From assembly GCA_964537395.1 (NCBI GenBank), contig CAZIBN010000108.1, positions 1 to 8,680 on the forward strand: 8,680 nucleotides of DNA, read 5' to 3'. Position numbers and translations under genes: made by a program. Below the pieces are notes generated by a model. The model was given only the letters and a program-made list of their open reading frames with translations. It made no database searches and was not told the origin of the DNA. The DNA is from GWA2-66-18 sp964537395 (GTDB lineage Bacteria; Elusimicrobiota; Elusimicrobia; UBA1565; UBA9628). Within the stretch, counting starts at the first letter, position 1; every line of letters begins with the position of its first letter. Shown here piece after piece: positions 1 through 6,454 of the stretch.

Positions 1-243
1 GCCTGGTGGGAGTTCTACATCACGAGCATGCGCATGCGCGCCCACTTTCACGGCCGCCCGCTCACGAAGAAGGAGATCAGCGCCGTGGTGGACTTCCTTG
101 AGTACGACGCCAACGAGCGCAAGGTCGCGCGCGCCCCGGAATTCGAGGCGGCCAGGTTCGAGCTCAAGCGCCGCTTTGAGAGCGCGCTGGATGAGCGCAT
201 GCAGGAGCTCCAGCGGAAATCAGAGCGCATGCCAGCACGCTAG
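1..243 (+). CDS. C-terminal fragment of a probable c-type cytochrome-like protein
   Basis: The gene enters from the left edge in frame 1 and ends at TAG 241-243, leaving 80 visible residues. The visible part begins A-W-W-E-F-Y-I-T-S-M-R-M and continues with G-R-P-L-T-K-K-E-I and V-V-D-F-L. A tryptophan, a methionine, then G-x-x-L-T-x-x-E and a hydrophobic 'VVDFL' helix is the usual end of a class I cytochrome c fold, where the methionine is the distal haem ligand. The CXXCH haem motif would lie upstream, outside the window, so haem binding is inferred only. The last 40 residues form a highly charged helical tail (E, R and K rich) beyond the core fold. It converges on the YtxH gene. The coding frame is secure; the family call is moderate. 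A non-haem protein with a similar helical end cannot be excluded. Confidence 0.5.
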   Translation, partial: AWWEFYITSMRMRAHFHGRPLTKKEISAVVDFLEYDANERKVARAPEFEAARFELKRRFESALDERMQELQRKSERMPAR

Positions 244-291
244 CAGCCCGTGGCAAAAGCCCCAAACAAGCGTGTCGAATAAGGCACGACA

Positions 292-309
292 ACTCTTCCC
301 CGGAAGAGT
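292..309. terminator. Weak hairpin after the cytochrome-like gene
   Basis: ACTCTTCC (292-299) and GGAAGAGT (302-309) are perfect reverse complements around CC. It lies about 50 nt after the stop at 243 and could end or protect the plus-strand transcript. No U-tract follows on either strand, so intrinsic termination is doubtful. Confidence 0.3.
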
Positions 310-339
310 GATTATCAAAGGCGGGTCCGGATAAACGGG

Positions 340-384
340 AAAAATTATCCCCAGCGCTTCCAAAACGCTGAAAACGCTGGGGAT
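340..384 (-). terminator. Rho-independent terminator of the YtxH-type gene
   Basis: ATCCCCAGCG (347-356) and CGCTGGGGAT (375-384) form a perfect 10-bp stem around an 18-nt loop. Read on the minus strand, the stem is followed at once by AATTTTT (346-340), the U-tract of an intrinsic terminator. It begins 12 nt beyond the stop of the minus-strand gene at 396. A 9-bp tandem repeat, AAAACGCTG (362-370 and 371-379), provides a second CGCTG that could pair with the same CAGCG, so two competing stem registers exist. No U-tract follows on the plus strand, so it should act mainly for the minus-strand gene. Confidence 0.8.
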
Positions 385-395
385 GACCGATAAGG

Positions 396-638
396 CTAAA
401 CGTTCAGCAGTTCCTTCTCTTTGGCCTTGAAGGTCTTGCGGCCCGTCTCCAGCGCCTCCTTCATGGCCTGGTATTCGACGCGGCCCTTCTCCCTCTTCTC
501 CTTGAGCCAGCGGCTCATGTCATCCCGGGTCGCCTTGCCCGCCTTCGGCGCGAACAGCACGCCGAGCGCGGCCCCGATCGCGGCTCCGGAGATGAAGTAT
601 CCGGCGTAGGTCACCAGCTTGCGAGTGTCTTGTTCCAT
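396..638 (-). CDS. YtxH domain small membrane protein
   Basis: This 80-residue protein has one N-terminal hydrophobic segment (about residues 8-30, rich in G, A and I). The family hallmark L-F-A-P-K-A-G-K-A-T-R-D-D follows directly, then a long charged, probably coiled-coil tail to the C-terminus. That is the YtxH (gas-vesicle-like, PF12732) architecture of short stress-associated membrane-anchored proteins with no known biochemical activity. The start ATG at 638 is preceded by GGAGGG at good spacing. In-frame starts further up (650, 716) are less likely, and the one at 716 lies upstream of the sigma-54 element at 682-699. The predicted transcript starts near 673, giving a leader of about 35 nt. 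A strong terminator follows at 340-384, so the gene is probably monocistronic. Its place beside usp, hemerythrin and clpB agrees with a stress role. Confidence 0.85.
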   Translation of the reverse strand: MEQDTRKLVTYAGYFISGAAIGAALGVLFAPKAGKATRDDMSRWLKEKREKGRVEYQAMKEALETGRKTFKAKEKELLNV

Positions 639-681
639 GAGGCCCTCCATGACGAAGCCCGAAGGCTTCCAGGACAGCAGC

Positions 682-699
682 GGCGCAACAGATGAGCCA
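682..699 (-). promoter_or_regulatory. Sigma-54 promoter of the YtxH-type gene
   Basis: Minus-strand TGGCTCA-TCTG-TTGCGCC: GG of the -24 box and GC of the -12 box are separated by exactly 10 nt. TGGC matches the first four bases of the sigma-54 consensus TGGCACG. The start of transcription is predicted near 673, upstream of the ribosome-binding site and ATG at 638. It sits in the 64-nt gap after the hemerythrin stop (703), so ytxH has its own promoter rather than depending on read-through. Confidence 0.8.
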
Positions 700-702
700 G
701 CC

Positions 703-1200
703 TCAACGCTTCGCATGCCCGTGCGCTCCCCCCGCCTGGGCTCCGCTGCCCAGCTCGCGCAACAGCTTCGCCGGCAGGCGCGCCCTCAGCAACGGGAACA
801 GGATCTTCTCCTCGAACGCCAGGTGCGGCTCCAGCTCCTCGCGCAGGCGGAACAGAAGCTCTCGCACGCGATGGACGTGCTCGCCGTCGCAGTTGTAGGC
901 GATGACGTTGAACAGCTTCAGGATCTCGCGCAGCGACCGCCGCCCCTCCGCCAAGGCCGCAAGCGCCTTCGCATCCTCCTCGAGCAGGACGCAGACCTCC
1001 CTCAGCACCTCATCCTCCTGCATCTCGTGCTCCTTGACTGAGGCGATGAAGGCCGTCACATTCTGGAACAGCCGCGGCTGATCGAGCACCACGCAATCAT
1101 CCCAGCCGACGCCGTGAGTCCGTTTGAACGGCGCCGCCAGCGCCTCGAGCTCGGTACGCAGCGCCGCGTGGTTCTCAAGGAAGTAATCGATGATATCCAT
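703..1200 (-). CDS. Hemerythrin-like (HHE) metal-binding protein
   Basis: The protein has 165 residues. Spaced metal ligands of a hemerythrin four-helix bundle are visible: H11 in helix 1 (E-N-H-A-A-L-R), H58-x3-E62 in helix 2 (K-E-H-E-M-Q-E-D-E), H108 or H110 in helix 3 and H126-x3-E130 in helix 4 (P-H-L-A-F-E-E-K-I-L-F-P). This is the HHE cation-binding family (PF01814), whose members hold a di-iron site and bind oxygen, act as NO or oxygen sensors, or repair iron centres. It is probably cytoplasmic, as no signal peptide is seen. The tail after residue 145 is low-complexity, rich in G, A and H. The start ATG (1198-1200) has a strong AGGAGGGG site at 1203-1210 that overlaps the stop codon of the upstream usp gene (1209-1211). 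The two genes are therefore one operon and probably translationally coupled. Which ligand it binds cannot be told from sequence. Confidence 0.88.
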   Translation of the reverse strand: MDIIDYFLENHAALRTELEALAAPFKRTHGVGWDDCVVLDQPRLFQNVTAFIASVKEHEMQEDEVLREVCVLLEEDAKALAALAEGRRSLREILKLFNVIAYNCDGEHVHRVRELLFRLREELEPHLAFEEKILFPLLRARLPAKLLRELGSGAQAGGAHGHAKR

Positions 1201-1208
1201 AACCCCTC

Positions 1209-2054
1209 CTACGCCCCCGCGCCGGCAAGCGGCTGGTGAACCGCCGCCCTCGGCGCGGGCACGGACAGAACGGGGATCGACGAGCTATGGAGCACCTGCT
1301 CCAAGGTCGTTCCGAAGAACACGTCCTTGATGAGCGACTTCTCGTGCGAGACGAGGACGATCCAATCCTGGCCTTTGCATGCCGCCCGTATCCCTGCGAC
1401 AACGGGGCCGACGGACGCTTCGGCGTACGGCCGGCTGCTGCGCCGGACCACCTCGGGCAGACGCTCGATGAGGGCGGACAGCCGGTGCTCAAGATTGCCG
1501 CTCCAGATGGGATCGTCGGTGACGTGCAGGACCTTCAGGCGCGCGCCGAGGACCGCGGAGACGGCCGCGGCGTACTTGAGGCCGTAGTCCGAGCAGGGCG
1601 TGAAGTTGACGGGAGCGAGGATCGAGCGGACCGTGCCGGCCCTTCCGCGCGCCGTCAGGACAGGGACCGTCGCGGAGCGGATCACGGCCTCGGCCGTCGA
1701 GCCGAGAAGCGCGCGTCCGAGAGCCCTTCGGGCGCGCGTGCCCACGACGATCAGATCAGGATGATGCTGGCGGGCAAGGCTCAAAACACACCGGGCCGGG
1801 TCGCCGTGGCGTATGGTGATCTTAGGTCCCTCGCCGATGTGCTCGCGGATCAGGGCGCGCAGCTCACGGACTCCATCGGGGGTCAGGCCGGGCGGAGGCA
1901 TCAGATCGACGCCCACCTGCCACGGCTCGACATAAACGACCTCGAGGTCCGCAGCGCACTCCGCGGCGAGCGCGGCCGCATGCCGCCACGCCGTGCGTGA
2001 AGCATCGGAGAGGTCGTACGCGACGAGAATCTTCTTCGGCGGGAATCTGATCAT
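1209..2054 (-). CDS. Tandem-domain universal stress protein (UspA family)
   Basis: The protein has 281 residues and two Usp domains in a row, about 7-135 and 143-270. Domain 1 opens with K-K-I-L-V-A-Y-D-L-S and ends with V-V-G-T-R-A-x9-G-S-T then I-R-S-A-T-V-P-V-L. This is the Usp nucleotide-binding motif G-2x-G-9x-G(S/T) with the second glycine replaced by A108. Domain 2 (S-I-L-A-P-V-N-F to S-I-P-V-L-S-V-P) has a more degraded loop (S-H-E-K...F-F-G-T-T). ATP binding is thus uncertain. Usp proteins act in the cytoplasm during starvation, hypoxia and other stress. ATG at 2054 is chosen because GGGGG lies 4 nt upstream and the predicted sigma-54 transcript starts near 2074. A GTG at 2075 would lie at or before that start. 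It is first in an operon with the hemerythrin gene, 8 nt downstream. It is a paralogue of the protein at 5523-6422. Confidence 0.92.
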   Translation of the reverse strand: MIRFPPKKILVAYDLSDASRTAWRHAAALAAECAADLEVVYVEPWQVGVDLMPPPGLTPDGVRELRALIREHIGEGPKITIRHGDPARCVLSLARQHHPDLIVVGTRARRALGRALLGSTAEAVIRSATVPVLTARGRAGTVRSILAPVNFTPCSDYGLKYAAAVSAVLGARLKVLHVTDDPIWSGNLEHRLSALIERLPEVVRRSSRPYAEASVGPVVAGIRAACKGQDWIVLVSHEKSLIKDVFFGTTLEQVLHSSSIPVLSVPAPRAAVHQPLAGAGA

Positions 2055-2076
2055 AATGCCCCCAGTCCGCGTCACA

Positions 2077-2099
2077 GGCTGTGGCGCAACGATACAGCC
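2077..2099. repeat. Inverted repeat spanning the usp/hemerythrin promoter
   Basis: GGCTGT (2077-2082) and ACAGCC (2094-2099) are perfect 6-bp arms 11 bp apart. They enclose the -12 box and overlap the -24 box of the sigma-54 element. A second short palindrome, CACAG-G-CTGTG (2073-2083), overlaps the left arm. The position would suit a repressor that blocks polymerase, but the arms are short and may be chance. Confidence 0.35.
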
Positions 2100-2100
2100 C
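2083..2100 (-). promoter_or_regulatory. Sigma-54 promoter of the usp-hemerythrin operon
   Basis: Minus-strand GGGCTGT-ATCG-TTGCGCC has exact GG-N10-GC spacing and a GGC -24 core. Transcription would begin near 2074, about 20 nt before the ATG at 2054, leaving room for the GGGGG ribosome-binding site. It is divergent from the clpB element, with about 43 bp (2101-2143) between the two -24 boxes. Confidence 0.75.
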
Positions 2101-2143
2101 GACCTCCGTATTTCTACTCCCCGGCATCGTATTCATCCCACTG

Positions 2144-2161
2144 CGGCCAAGCTGTTGCGTC
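2144..2161 (+). promoter_or_regulatory. Sigma-54 promoter of clpB
   Basis: CGGCCAA-GCTG-TTGCGTC has exact GG-N10-GC spacing and a GGCC -24 core. The -12 C is 2158, so transcription would start at about 2170-2171, on or next to the clpB ATG. No sigma-32-like or good sigma-70 promoter is seen in the 116-bp gap, which is notable because clpB is usually a heat-shock (sigma-32 or HrcA/CtsR) gene. Confidence 0.72.
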
Positions 2162-2170
2162 TTGTAACAT

Positions 2171-4732
2171 ATGGCCATGAACCCCGACCGCTGGACGAAT
2201 AAGACCCAGGAAGCTTTTACGGACGCGCAGACCCAGGCGGAGCGGCGCGGCCACCCCGAGCTGACGCCGGAGCATCTCCTCGCGGCCCTTCTGGCCCAGG
2301 ACGGAGGCGTCGTCCCCGAGACGTTTAAAAAAGCCGGGATCGATCCCAAGGCGGCGTCCGCCGAGGTCGAGAGGTTCCTCGCTAAAAAGCCCCAGGTCTC
2401 CGGCGGCAAGCTTCAGGCCTCCGCGACCTTGGAGCCGGTCCTGCGCAAGGCCGAGGAGCGCATGAAGGCGCTCAAGGACGAGTTCGTCTCGGCGGAGCAT
2501 GTGCTTCTGGGGATGCTCGACGCGGGCGGCGAGGCCGCCAGGCTTCTCGCGAAGCTGGGCCTCACGCCCGACAAGTTCCTCGCCGCGCTGACCCAGACGC
2601 GCGGCTCCCAGCGGGTCACCTCTCAGGAGCCCGAGGCCACCTACCAGGCGCTCGAGAAATACGGACGGGACCTGACCGCCGCCGCGCGCCGGGGAAAGCT
2701 CGACCCGGTGATCGGACGCGACGCGGAGATACGCCGCGTCATCCAGGTCCTGTCCCGCCGCACCAAGAACAATCCCGTCCTCATCGGCGAGCCGGGCGTG
2801 GGAAAGACCGCCATCGTCGAGGGGCTGGCCCAGCGCGTCGCCTCCGGCGACGTGCCCGAAGGCATCAAGGACAAGTCCGTCATCTCGCTCGACCTGGGCG
2901 CGCTGATCGCGGGCGCAAAATTCCGGGGCGAGTTCGAGGAGCGGCTGAAGGCCGTGCTCAAGGAGATCACGGCGCAGGAAGGCCGCGTCATCCTGTTCAT
3001 CGACGAGCTTCACACCCTGGTGGGCGCCGGCGCCGCCGAGGGCGCGATGGACGCCGCCAACCTGCTCAAGCCGATGCTCGCCCGCGGCGAGCTGCGCTGC
3101 GTGGGCGCCACCACGCTCGACGAATACAAAAAGGGCATCGAGAAGGACGCCGCGCTCGAGCGACGCTTTCAGACGGTTCTGGTGGACGAGCCGTCCATCG
3201 AAGATACGATCGCCATACTCCGCGGCCTTAAGGAGAAATACGAGGTGCATCACGGCGTGCGCATCCGCGACGCCGCCTTGGTGGCCGCCGCGTCCCTGTC
3301 CTCTCGCTACATCCCCGATCGACAGCTTCCGGACAAGGCCATCGACCTCATCGACGAGGCCGCCAGCCGCCTGCGCATGGAGATCGATTCCCTGCCGCAG
3401 GAGCTCGACCAGGCCGAGCGCGACATCCGGCGCCTGGAGATCGAGGCGACGGCGCTGAAGAAGGAAGGAGACGCGCCCTCCGCCGAGCGCCTGAAGGTCA
3501 TCGAGAAGGATCTCAAACGGCTCAAGAGCGAGTCCGCCGATCTGCGCTCGCATTGGAAAAAAGAAAAGGACCTCATCGGAGAGCTGCGCGGGTTCCAGAA
3601 GCAGGTCGAGGAGCTCAAGGCCGATGAACAAAAAGCCGAACGCGGCGGTGATCTCGCCCGGGCGGCGGAGGTGCGCTTTGGCAAGGTGCCGGAGCTCGAG
3701 AAGAAGCAAGCGAAGCTCCGCTCGGAGCTCGGCGTCTTGCAGAAGGAGCGGCAGCTTCTAAAAGAAGAAGTGGGTGAAGAAGATATCGCCGGCGTGGTCG
3801 CGCGTTGGACCGGAGTCCCGGTCGAGCGTCTGCTCGAAGGACAGGCCGCGAAGTTATTGCGTATGGAAGACAAGCTGCATGAGCGCGTCATCGGCCAGGA
3901 AGCGGCGGTGAAGGCCGTGTGCGAGGCCGTGCGCCGTGCGCGCTCGGGGCTGTCCGATCCGAACCGCCCGACCGGGGTGTTCCTGCTGATGGGGCCGACG
4001 GGCGTCGGGAAGACGGAGCTGGCGCGGGCCTTGGCCGAGTTCCTGTTCGACTCGGATAAGGCGATGGTGCGCATCGACATGTCGGAGTACATGGAGAAGC
4101 ACGCAGTCGCCCGCCTCATCGGCGCGCCCCCGGGCTATGTCGGCTACGAAGAGGGCGGGCAGCTCACCGAAGCGGTGAGGCGTCGCCCCTACGCGGTCAT
4201 CCTGCTCGACGAGATCGAGAAGGCGCACCCGGACGCGTTCAACGTGCTCCTGCAGGTCATGGACGACGGGCGTCTCACCGATGGGCAAGGGCGCACGGTG
4301 AACTTCACGAACACCGTCATCATGATGACGTCCAACGCATCGAAGGACGAGCTGAAATCGCGCTTTCGACCGGAATTTTTAAATCGCCTCGACGACATCC
4401 TCGAGTTCTCGAGCCTCGACCAGGCGGCGCTGCGCCGGATCGTGGATGTGCAGCTCGGCCTGGTGCGAAAGCGCCTCGCGGAGCGCCGCGTCGAGCTGAC
4501 GCTCACCGACGCCGCCAAGGACCTGCTCGCCAAGGAAGGCTACGACCCGGCCTACGGCGCGCGCCCGCTCAAGCGCGCGATCTCGCGGCTCGTCGTCGAC
4601 CCGCTGGCGCGCATGCTGCTCACCGGCGAGATCAAGGACGGGCAGAAGGTCGAGGCCGACGCGGGAAAGGACGCGGCTTTGTCCTTCCGGGCGGAGAAGC
4701 CGGCAAAGCCGCCAAAAGAGAAGGCGGCCTGA
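2171..4732 (+). CDS. clpB: ClpB, ATP-dependent protein disaggregase
   Basis: The protein has 853 residues, close to the usual 855-875. Domains in order are the Clp N-domain (3-145), AAA+ domain 1 with Walker A G-E-P-G-V-G-K-T (206-213) and Walker B D278-E279, the coiled-coil middle domain (about 408-530), and AAA+ domain 2 with Walker A G-P-T-G-V-G-K-T (608-615) and Walker B D680-E681. Pore loops are K-F-R-G-E-F in domain 1 (the usual aromatic is F) and G-Y-V-G-Y around Y656. The full middle domain marks ClpB rather than ClpA or ClpC. ClpB hexamers pull proteins out of aggregates with DnaK in the cytoplasm. Oddly, the stretch between T-S-N (to 722) and F-R-P-E-F (from 732) is only 9 residues, about 20 shorter than in well-known ClpBs. 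No ribosome-binding site precedes ATG 2171; the sigma-54 spacing suggests a leaderless message. ATG 2177 is an alternative start. Confidence 0.97.
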   Translation: MAMNPDRWTNKTQEAFTDAQTQAERRGHPELTPEHLLAALLAQDGGVVPETFKKAGIDPKAASAEVERFLAKKPQVSGGKLQASATLEPVLRKAEERMKALKDEFVSAEHVLLGMLDAGGEAARLLAKLGLTPDKFLAALTQTRGSQRVTSQEPEATYQALEKYGRDLTAAARRGKLDPVIGRDAEIRRVIQVLSRRTKNNPVLIGEPGVGKTAIVEGLAQRVASGDVPEGIKDKSVISLDLGALIAGAKFRGEFEERLKAVLKEITAQEGRVILFIDELHTLVGAGAAEGAMDAANLLKPMLARGELRCVGATTLDEYKKGIEKDAALERRFQTVLVDEPSIEDTIAILRGLKEKYEVHHGVRIRDAALVAAASLSSRYIPDRQLPDKAIDLIDEAASRLRMEIDSLPQELDQAERDIRRLEIEATALKKEGDAPSAERLKVIEKDLKRLKSESADLRSHWKKEKDLIGELRGFQKQVEELKADEQKAERGGDLARAAEVRFGKVPELEKKQAKLRSELGVLQKERQLLKEEVGEEDIAGVVARWTGVPVERLLEGQAAKLLRMEDKLHERVIGQEAAVKAVCEAVRRARSGLSDPNRPTGVFLLMGPTGVGKTELARALAEFLFDSDKAMVRIDMSEYMEKHAVARLIGAPPGYVGYEEGGQLTEAVRRRPYAVILLDEIEKAHPDAFNVLLQVMDDGRLTDGQGRTVNFTNTVIMMTSNASKDELKSRFRPEFLNRLDDILEFSSLDQAALRRIVDVQLGLVRKRLAERRVELTLTDAAKDLLAKEGYDPAYGARPLKRAISRLVVDPLARMLLTGEIKDGQKVEADAGKDAALSFRAEKPAKPPKEKAA

Positions 4733-4843
4733 TCTACAGCCGCAGACTCAACGACTCATAATCACTCGTCCCCGAACCAGTATTTATTATCAGTAGCGGC
4801 AAGCTCAGGACGGCTATATTCGCATCGTCCGCGGCTTAACGAA

Positions 4844-5491
4844 TCAGACCAAGACCTTGCGGCGCGCCGCTCTCAGCAGGGCGCGGACCTCCTCATCCGG
4901 GACCGCGGGAAAATCGTCGTACCATTGCCCGACCGCCTCGAACTGTTCGGGCACGACGAGGAATACGGCCGCGTCGGCGCGCTCCGCGAGATTATTCGCG
5001 GCCTCGCGGGAAGCCACGGGAGCGGCGATGACGACGCTTGACGCTCCGCGCACGCGCAACGCCAGCACCGCCGCGGACAGCGTGGCGCCGGTCGCCACGC
5101 CGTCATCGACGATGATGACCACGCGCGAGGAGACCGGCACGGTCGCCAGCTCCGGCCTCAGCGCCGCCACGCGCCGCTGCAGCTCTCCCTCCTGACGCTT
5201 GAGCTCGCCGCGGATCCAGGCCGCGTCGGCCACGCGCTCGACACCGGGGCGCAGCCACACCGCTCCGCCCTCCGCGATCGCGCCGATGGCCACCTCGGGA
5301 TCGCCGGGAGATGCGAGCTTGCGCACGACCAGCGCGTCGAGCTCCGCGCACAGCCGCGCGGCCACCTCCGCCGCCACCGGCACGCCGCCCCGCGTCAGGC
5401 CGATGACGACGGGGTTGAGAGCCGCCCAGGCGTCGAGCCTCGCGGCCAGCCGCTGGCCCGCCTCCCGCCGGTCGATGAATTTTTTATTCAT
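4844..5491 (-). CDS. Phosphoribosyltransferase-fold stress protein
   Basis: The protein has 215 residues. The PRPP-binding loop V-V-I-I-V-D-D-G-V-A-T-G-A-T-L is at 124-138, with D129-D130 as the acidic pair. Upstream are I-G-L-T-R-G-G-V-P-V-A (30-40) and V-V-R-K-L-A-S-P-G-D-P-E-V-A-I-G-A-I (55-72), typical of the predicted phosphoribosyltransferases of COG1926. Their substrate is unknown, and homologues sit in stress or dormancy regulons (for example Rv0571c in the M. tuberculosis DosR regulon). Start ATG 5491 is chosen because the conserved fold begins there. An open frame continues upstream to 5722, but it overlaps the usp gene and its composition does not fit. A weak GGA lies 7 nt before the ATG. 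It follows usp on the same strand after 31 nt yet has its own sigma-54 element in that gap. It converges on clpB. Confidence 0.88.
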   Translation of the reverse strand: MNKKFIDRREAGQRLAARLDAWAALNPVVIGLTRGGVPVAAEVAARLCAELDALVVRKLASPGDPEVAIGAIAEGGAVWLRPGVERVADAAWIRGELKRQEGELQRRVAALRPELATVPVSSRVVIIVDDGVATGATLSAAVLALRVRGASSVVIAAPVASREAANNLAERADAAVFLVVPEQFEAVGQWYDDFPAVPDEEVRALLRAARRKVLV

Positions 5492-5500
5492 AACATTCCG

Positions 5501-5518
5501 GACGCAACGATTCGTCCG
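5501..5518 (-). promoter_or_regulatory. Sigma-54 promoter of the phosphoribosyltransferase gene
   Basis: Minus-strand CGGACGA-ATCG-TTGCGTC has exact GG-N10-GC spacing and fills most of the 31-nt gap after the usp stop (5523-5525). The -12 C is 5504, placing the transcript start at about 5491-5492, on the ATG. Its -24 box matches the consensus less well (GGAC instead of GGCA), but the extended -12 box matches the others in the window. Confidence 0.68.
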
Positions 5519-5522
5519 ACAA

Positions 5523-6422
5523 TCAGTACAAACGAGCCCCGGCGCTCGCGAGCAAGCGGCGGACAGGGCGCGCTCGCGCACCGCCCGACGGCACGGCCAG
5601 GACAGGGACATTGGAATGGCGCAGGAGCCTCTCGACCGTGGAGCCGAGGATGAAGTCGGAGGCGAAGGCGCGGCGATGCGCCGACAGCACCACCAGCTCG
5701 TAGCGGCCGGAGTTCGCCTCATCGACGATGCGCGCGCGCGCGTCGCCCGCGCGCACGAGCAGGCACCAATCCGGGCCGGCTCCGAGCACCGACTGCAGGC
5801 GCCGGCGCAGCACGCGCCAATCCGCCTTCACCGGGCTCACGGACTCATCGACGTGAAGGACGACCAACGTCGCGGCAAGGCTGCGCGCCATCTCCCTCGC
5901 CCAGCGAAGAGCGCGCGTCGCGTAGGGCTGTCCGTTCCACGGCGCAAGCACGCGAAGAACGAGCGAGCCGCTCTTCCTTTCGGGCACGGCGAGCACGGGG
6001 ATGAGCGAATGCCGGATGACCGCCTCCGAGACCGAGCCCGTGAGCATACGGTCGAGGCCTGCGTAGCCGTGCGTGCCCATCACGAACAGATCCGCGCGCT
6101 CGGGCTTCGCTAATTCCAGCAACGCCGCCGGCGGCCAGCCGTGCACCGTCCGGATCTTAAGACGCTCGGGCGGGAAGCCCGCCGCGGCCTTGCGCAGGCG
6201 CTCCTCCATCCGACGCCGCGGCTGCTGCGTCGAAGGAGGCACGCTCGCGGGCATTGCGTCGAGCCCGGCCCAGGCGGCGATGTGCGGCGGCTGCTGGACA
6301 TACACGATCTCCAGCGTCGCGCTCCGGCGCCGGGCCAGCGCCTCCGCCGCGTCGAGCGCGGCCAACGAAGGCCCGGAAAGGTCGACTGCGACGACGATCC
6401 GCTTCGGCGGGAATCTGTTCAT
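5523..6422 (-). CDS. Tandem-domain universal stress protein (UspA family), second copy
   Basis: The protein has 299 residues and two Usp domains, about 7-147 and 155-283. Domain 1 begins R-I-V-V-A-V-D-L-S and has the complete nucleotide-binding motif G116-T-H-G119-x9-G129-S130, so ATP binding is likely here, unlike the first paralogue. Domain 2 keeps the end (F-I-L-G-S-T...V-P-V-L-A-V-P), but its first glycines are replaced (L-S-A-H-R-R). A linker rich in P, Q and R (58-75) interrupts domain 1. The N-terminus N-R-F-P-P-K is nearly that of the first Usp (I-R-F-P-P-K), and 16 bp of DNA are identical there. The ATG at 6422 has no ribosome-binding site and lies 13 nt after the -12 C of a sigma-54 element. 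The phosphoribosyltransferase gene follows after 31 nt; read-through from this gene is possible. Confidence 0.92.
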   Translation of the reverse strand: MNRFPPKRIVVAVDLSGPSLAALDAAEALARRRSATLEIVYVQQPPHIAAWAGLDAMPASVPPSTQQPRRRMEERLRKAAAGFPPERLKIRTVHGWPPAALLELAKPERADLFVMGTHGYAGLDRMLTGSVSEAVIRHSLIPVLAVPERKSGSLVLRVLAPWNGQPYATRALRWAREMARSLAATLVVLHVDESVSPVKADWRVLRRRLQSVLGAGPDWCLLVRAGDARARIVDEANSGRYELVVLSAHRRAFASDFILGSTVERLLRHSNVPVLAVPSGGARARPVRRLLASAGARLY

Positions 6423-6431
6423 GATGACCGC

Positions 6432-6449
6432 GGCGCAACATTTTGACCC
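6432..6449 (-). promoter_or_regulatory. Sigma-54 promoter of the second usp gene
   Basis: Minus-strand GGGTCAA-AATG-TTGCGCC has exact GG-N10-GC spacing. The -12 C is 6435, so transcription would begin at about 6422-6423, on the ATG. The -24 box is only about 5 bp from the -24 box of the opposite promoter (6455-6472), so the two divergent polymerases should compete for the same DNA. Confidence 0.72.
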
Positions 6450-6454
6450 CGGCG

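Noticed and set aside
608..625. A plus-strand GG-N10-GC match (AGGTCAC-CAGC-TTGCGAG) inside the YtxH-type gene
   Set aside because: It lacks the extended flanks (C instead of G before TTGC, GAG instead of RYC), lies inside a gene and has no plus-strand gene ahead of it. It shows that GG-N10-GC alone can occur by chance in this GC-rich DNA.
2055..2170. Heat-shock type sigma-32 promoter or CIRCE operator for clpB
   Set aside because: No CTTGAA/CCCCAT pair at the right spacing and no TTAGCACTC-type inverted repeat were found. A TAACAT at 2165-2170 has no matching -35 box.
2114..3709. 531-codon open frame on the minus strand opposite clpB
   Set aside because: It is a shadow of a GC-rich gene: it lies opposite unmistakable ClpB, has a low-complexity composition of L, G, R, H and D, and no recognisable domain.
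4808..4830. GGACG...CGTCC hairpin between the convergent clpB and phosphoribosyltransferase genes
   Set aside because: It has only 5 bp of stem with a 13-nt loop and no U-tract on either strand. No convincing terminator is seen in the 111-bp gap 4733-4843.
5492..5722. Upstream extension of the phosphoribosyltransferase reading frame to 5722
   Set aside because: The extension overlaps the usp gene and is rich in R, S and C unlike the rest. The predicted transcript start and the conserved fold both point to ATG 5491.
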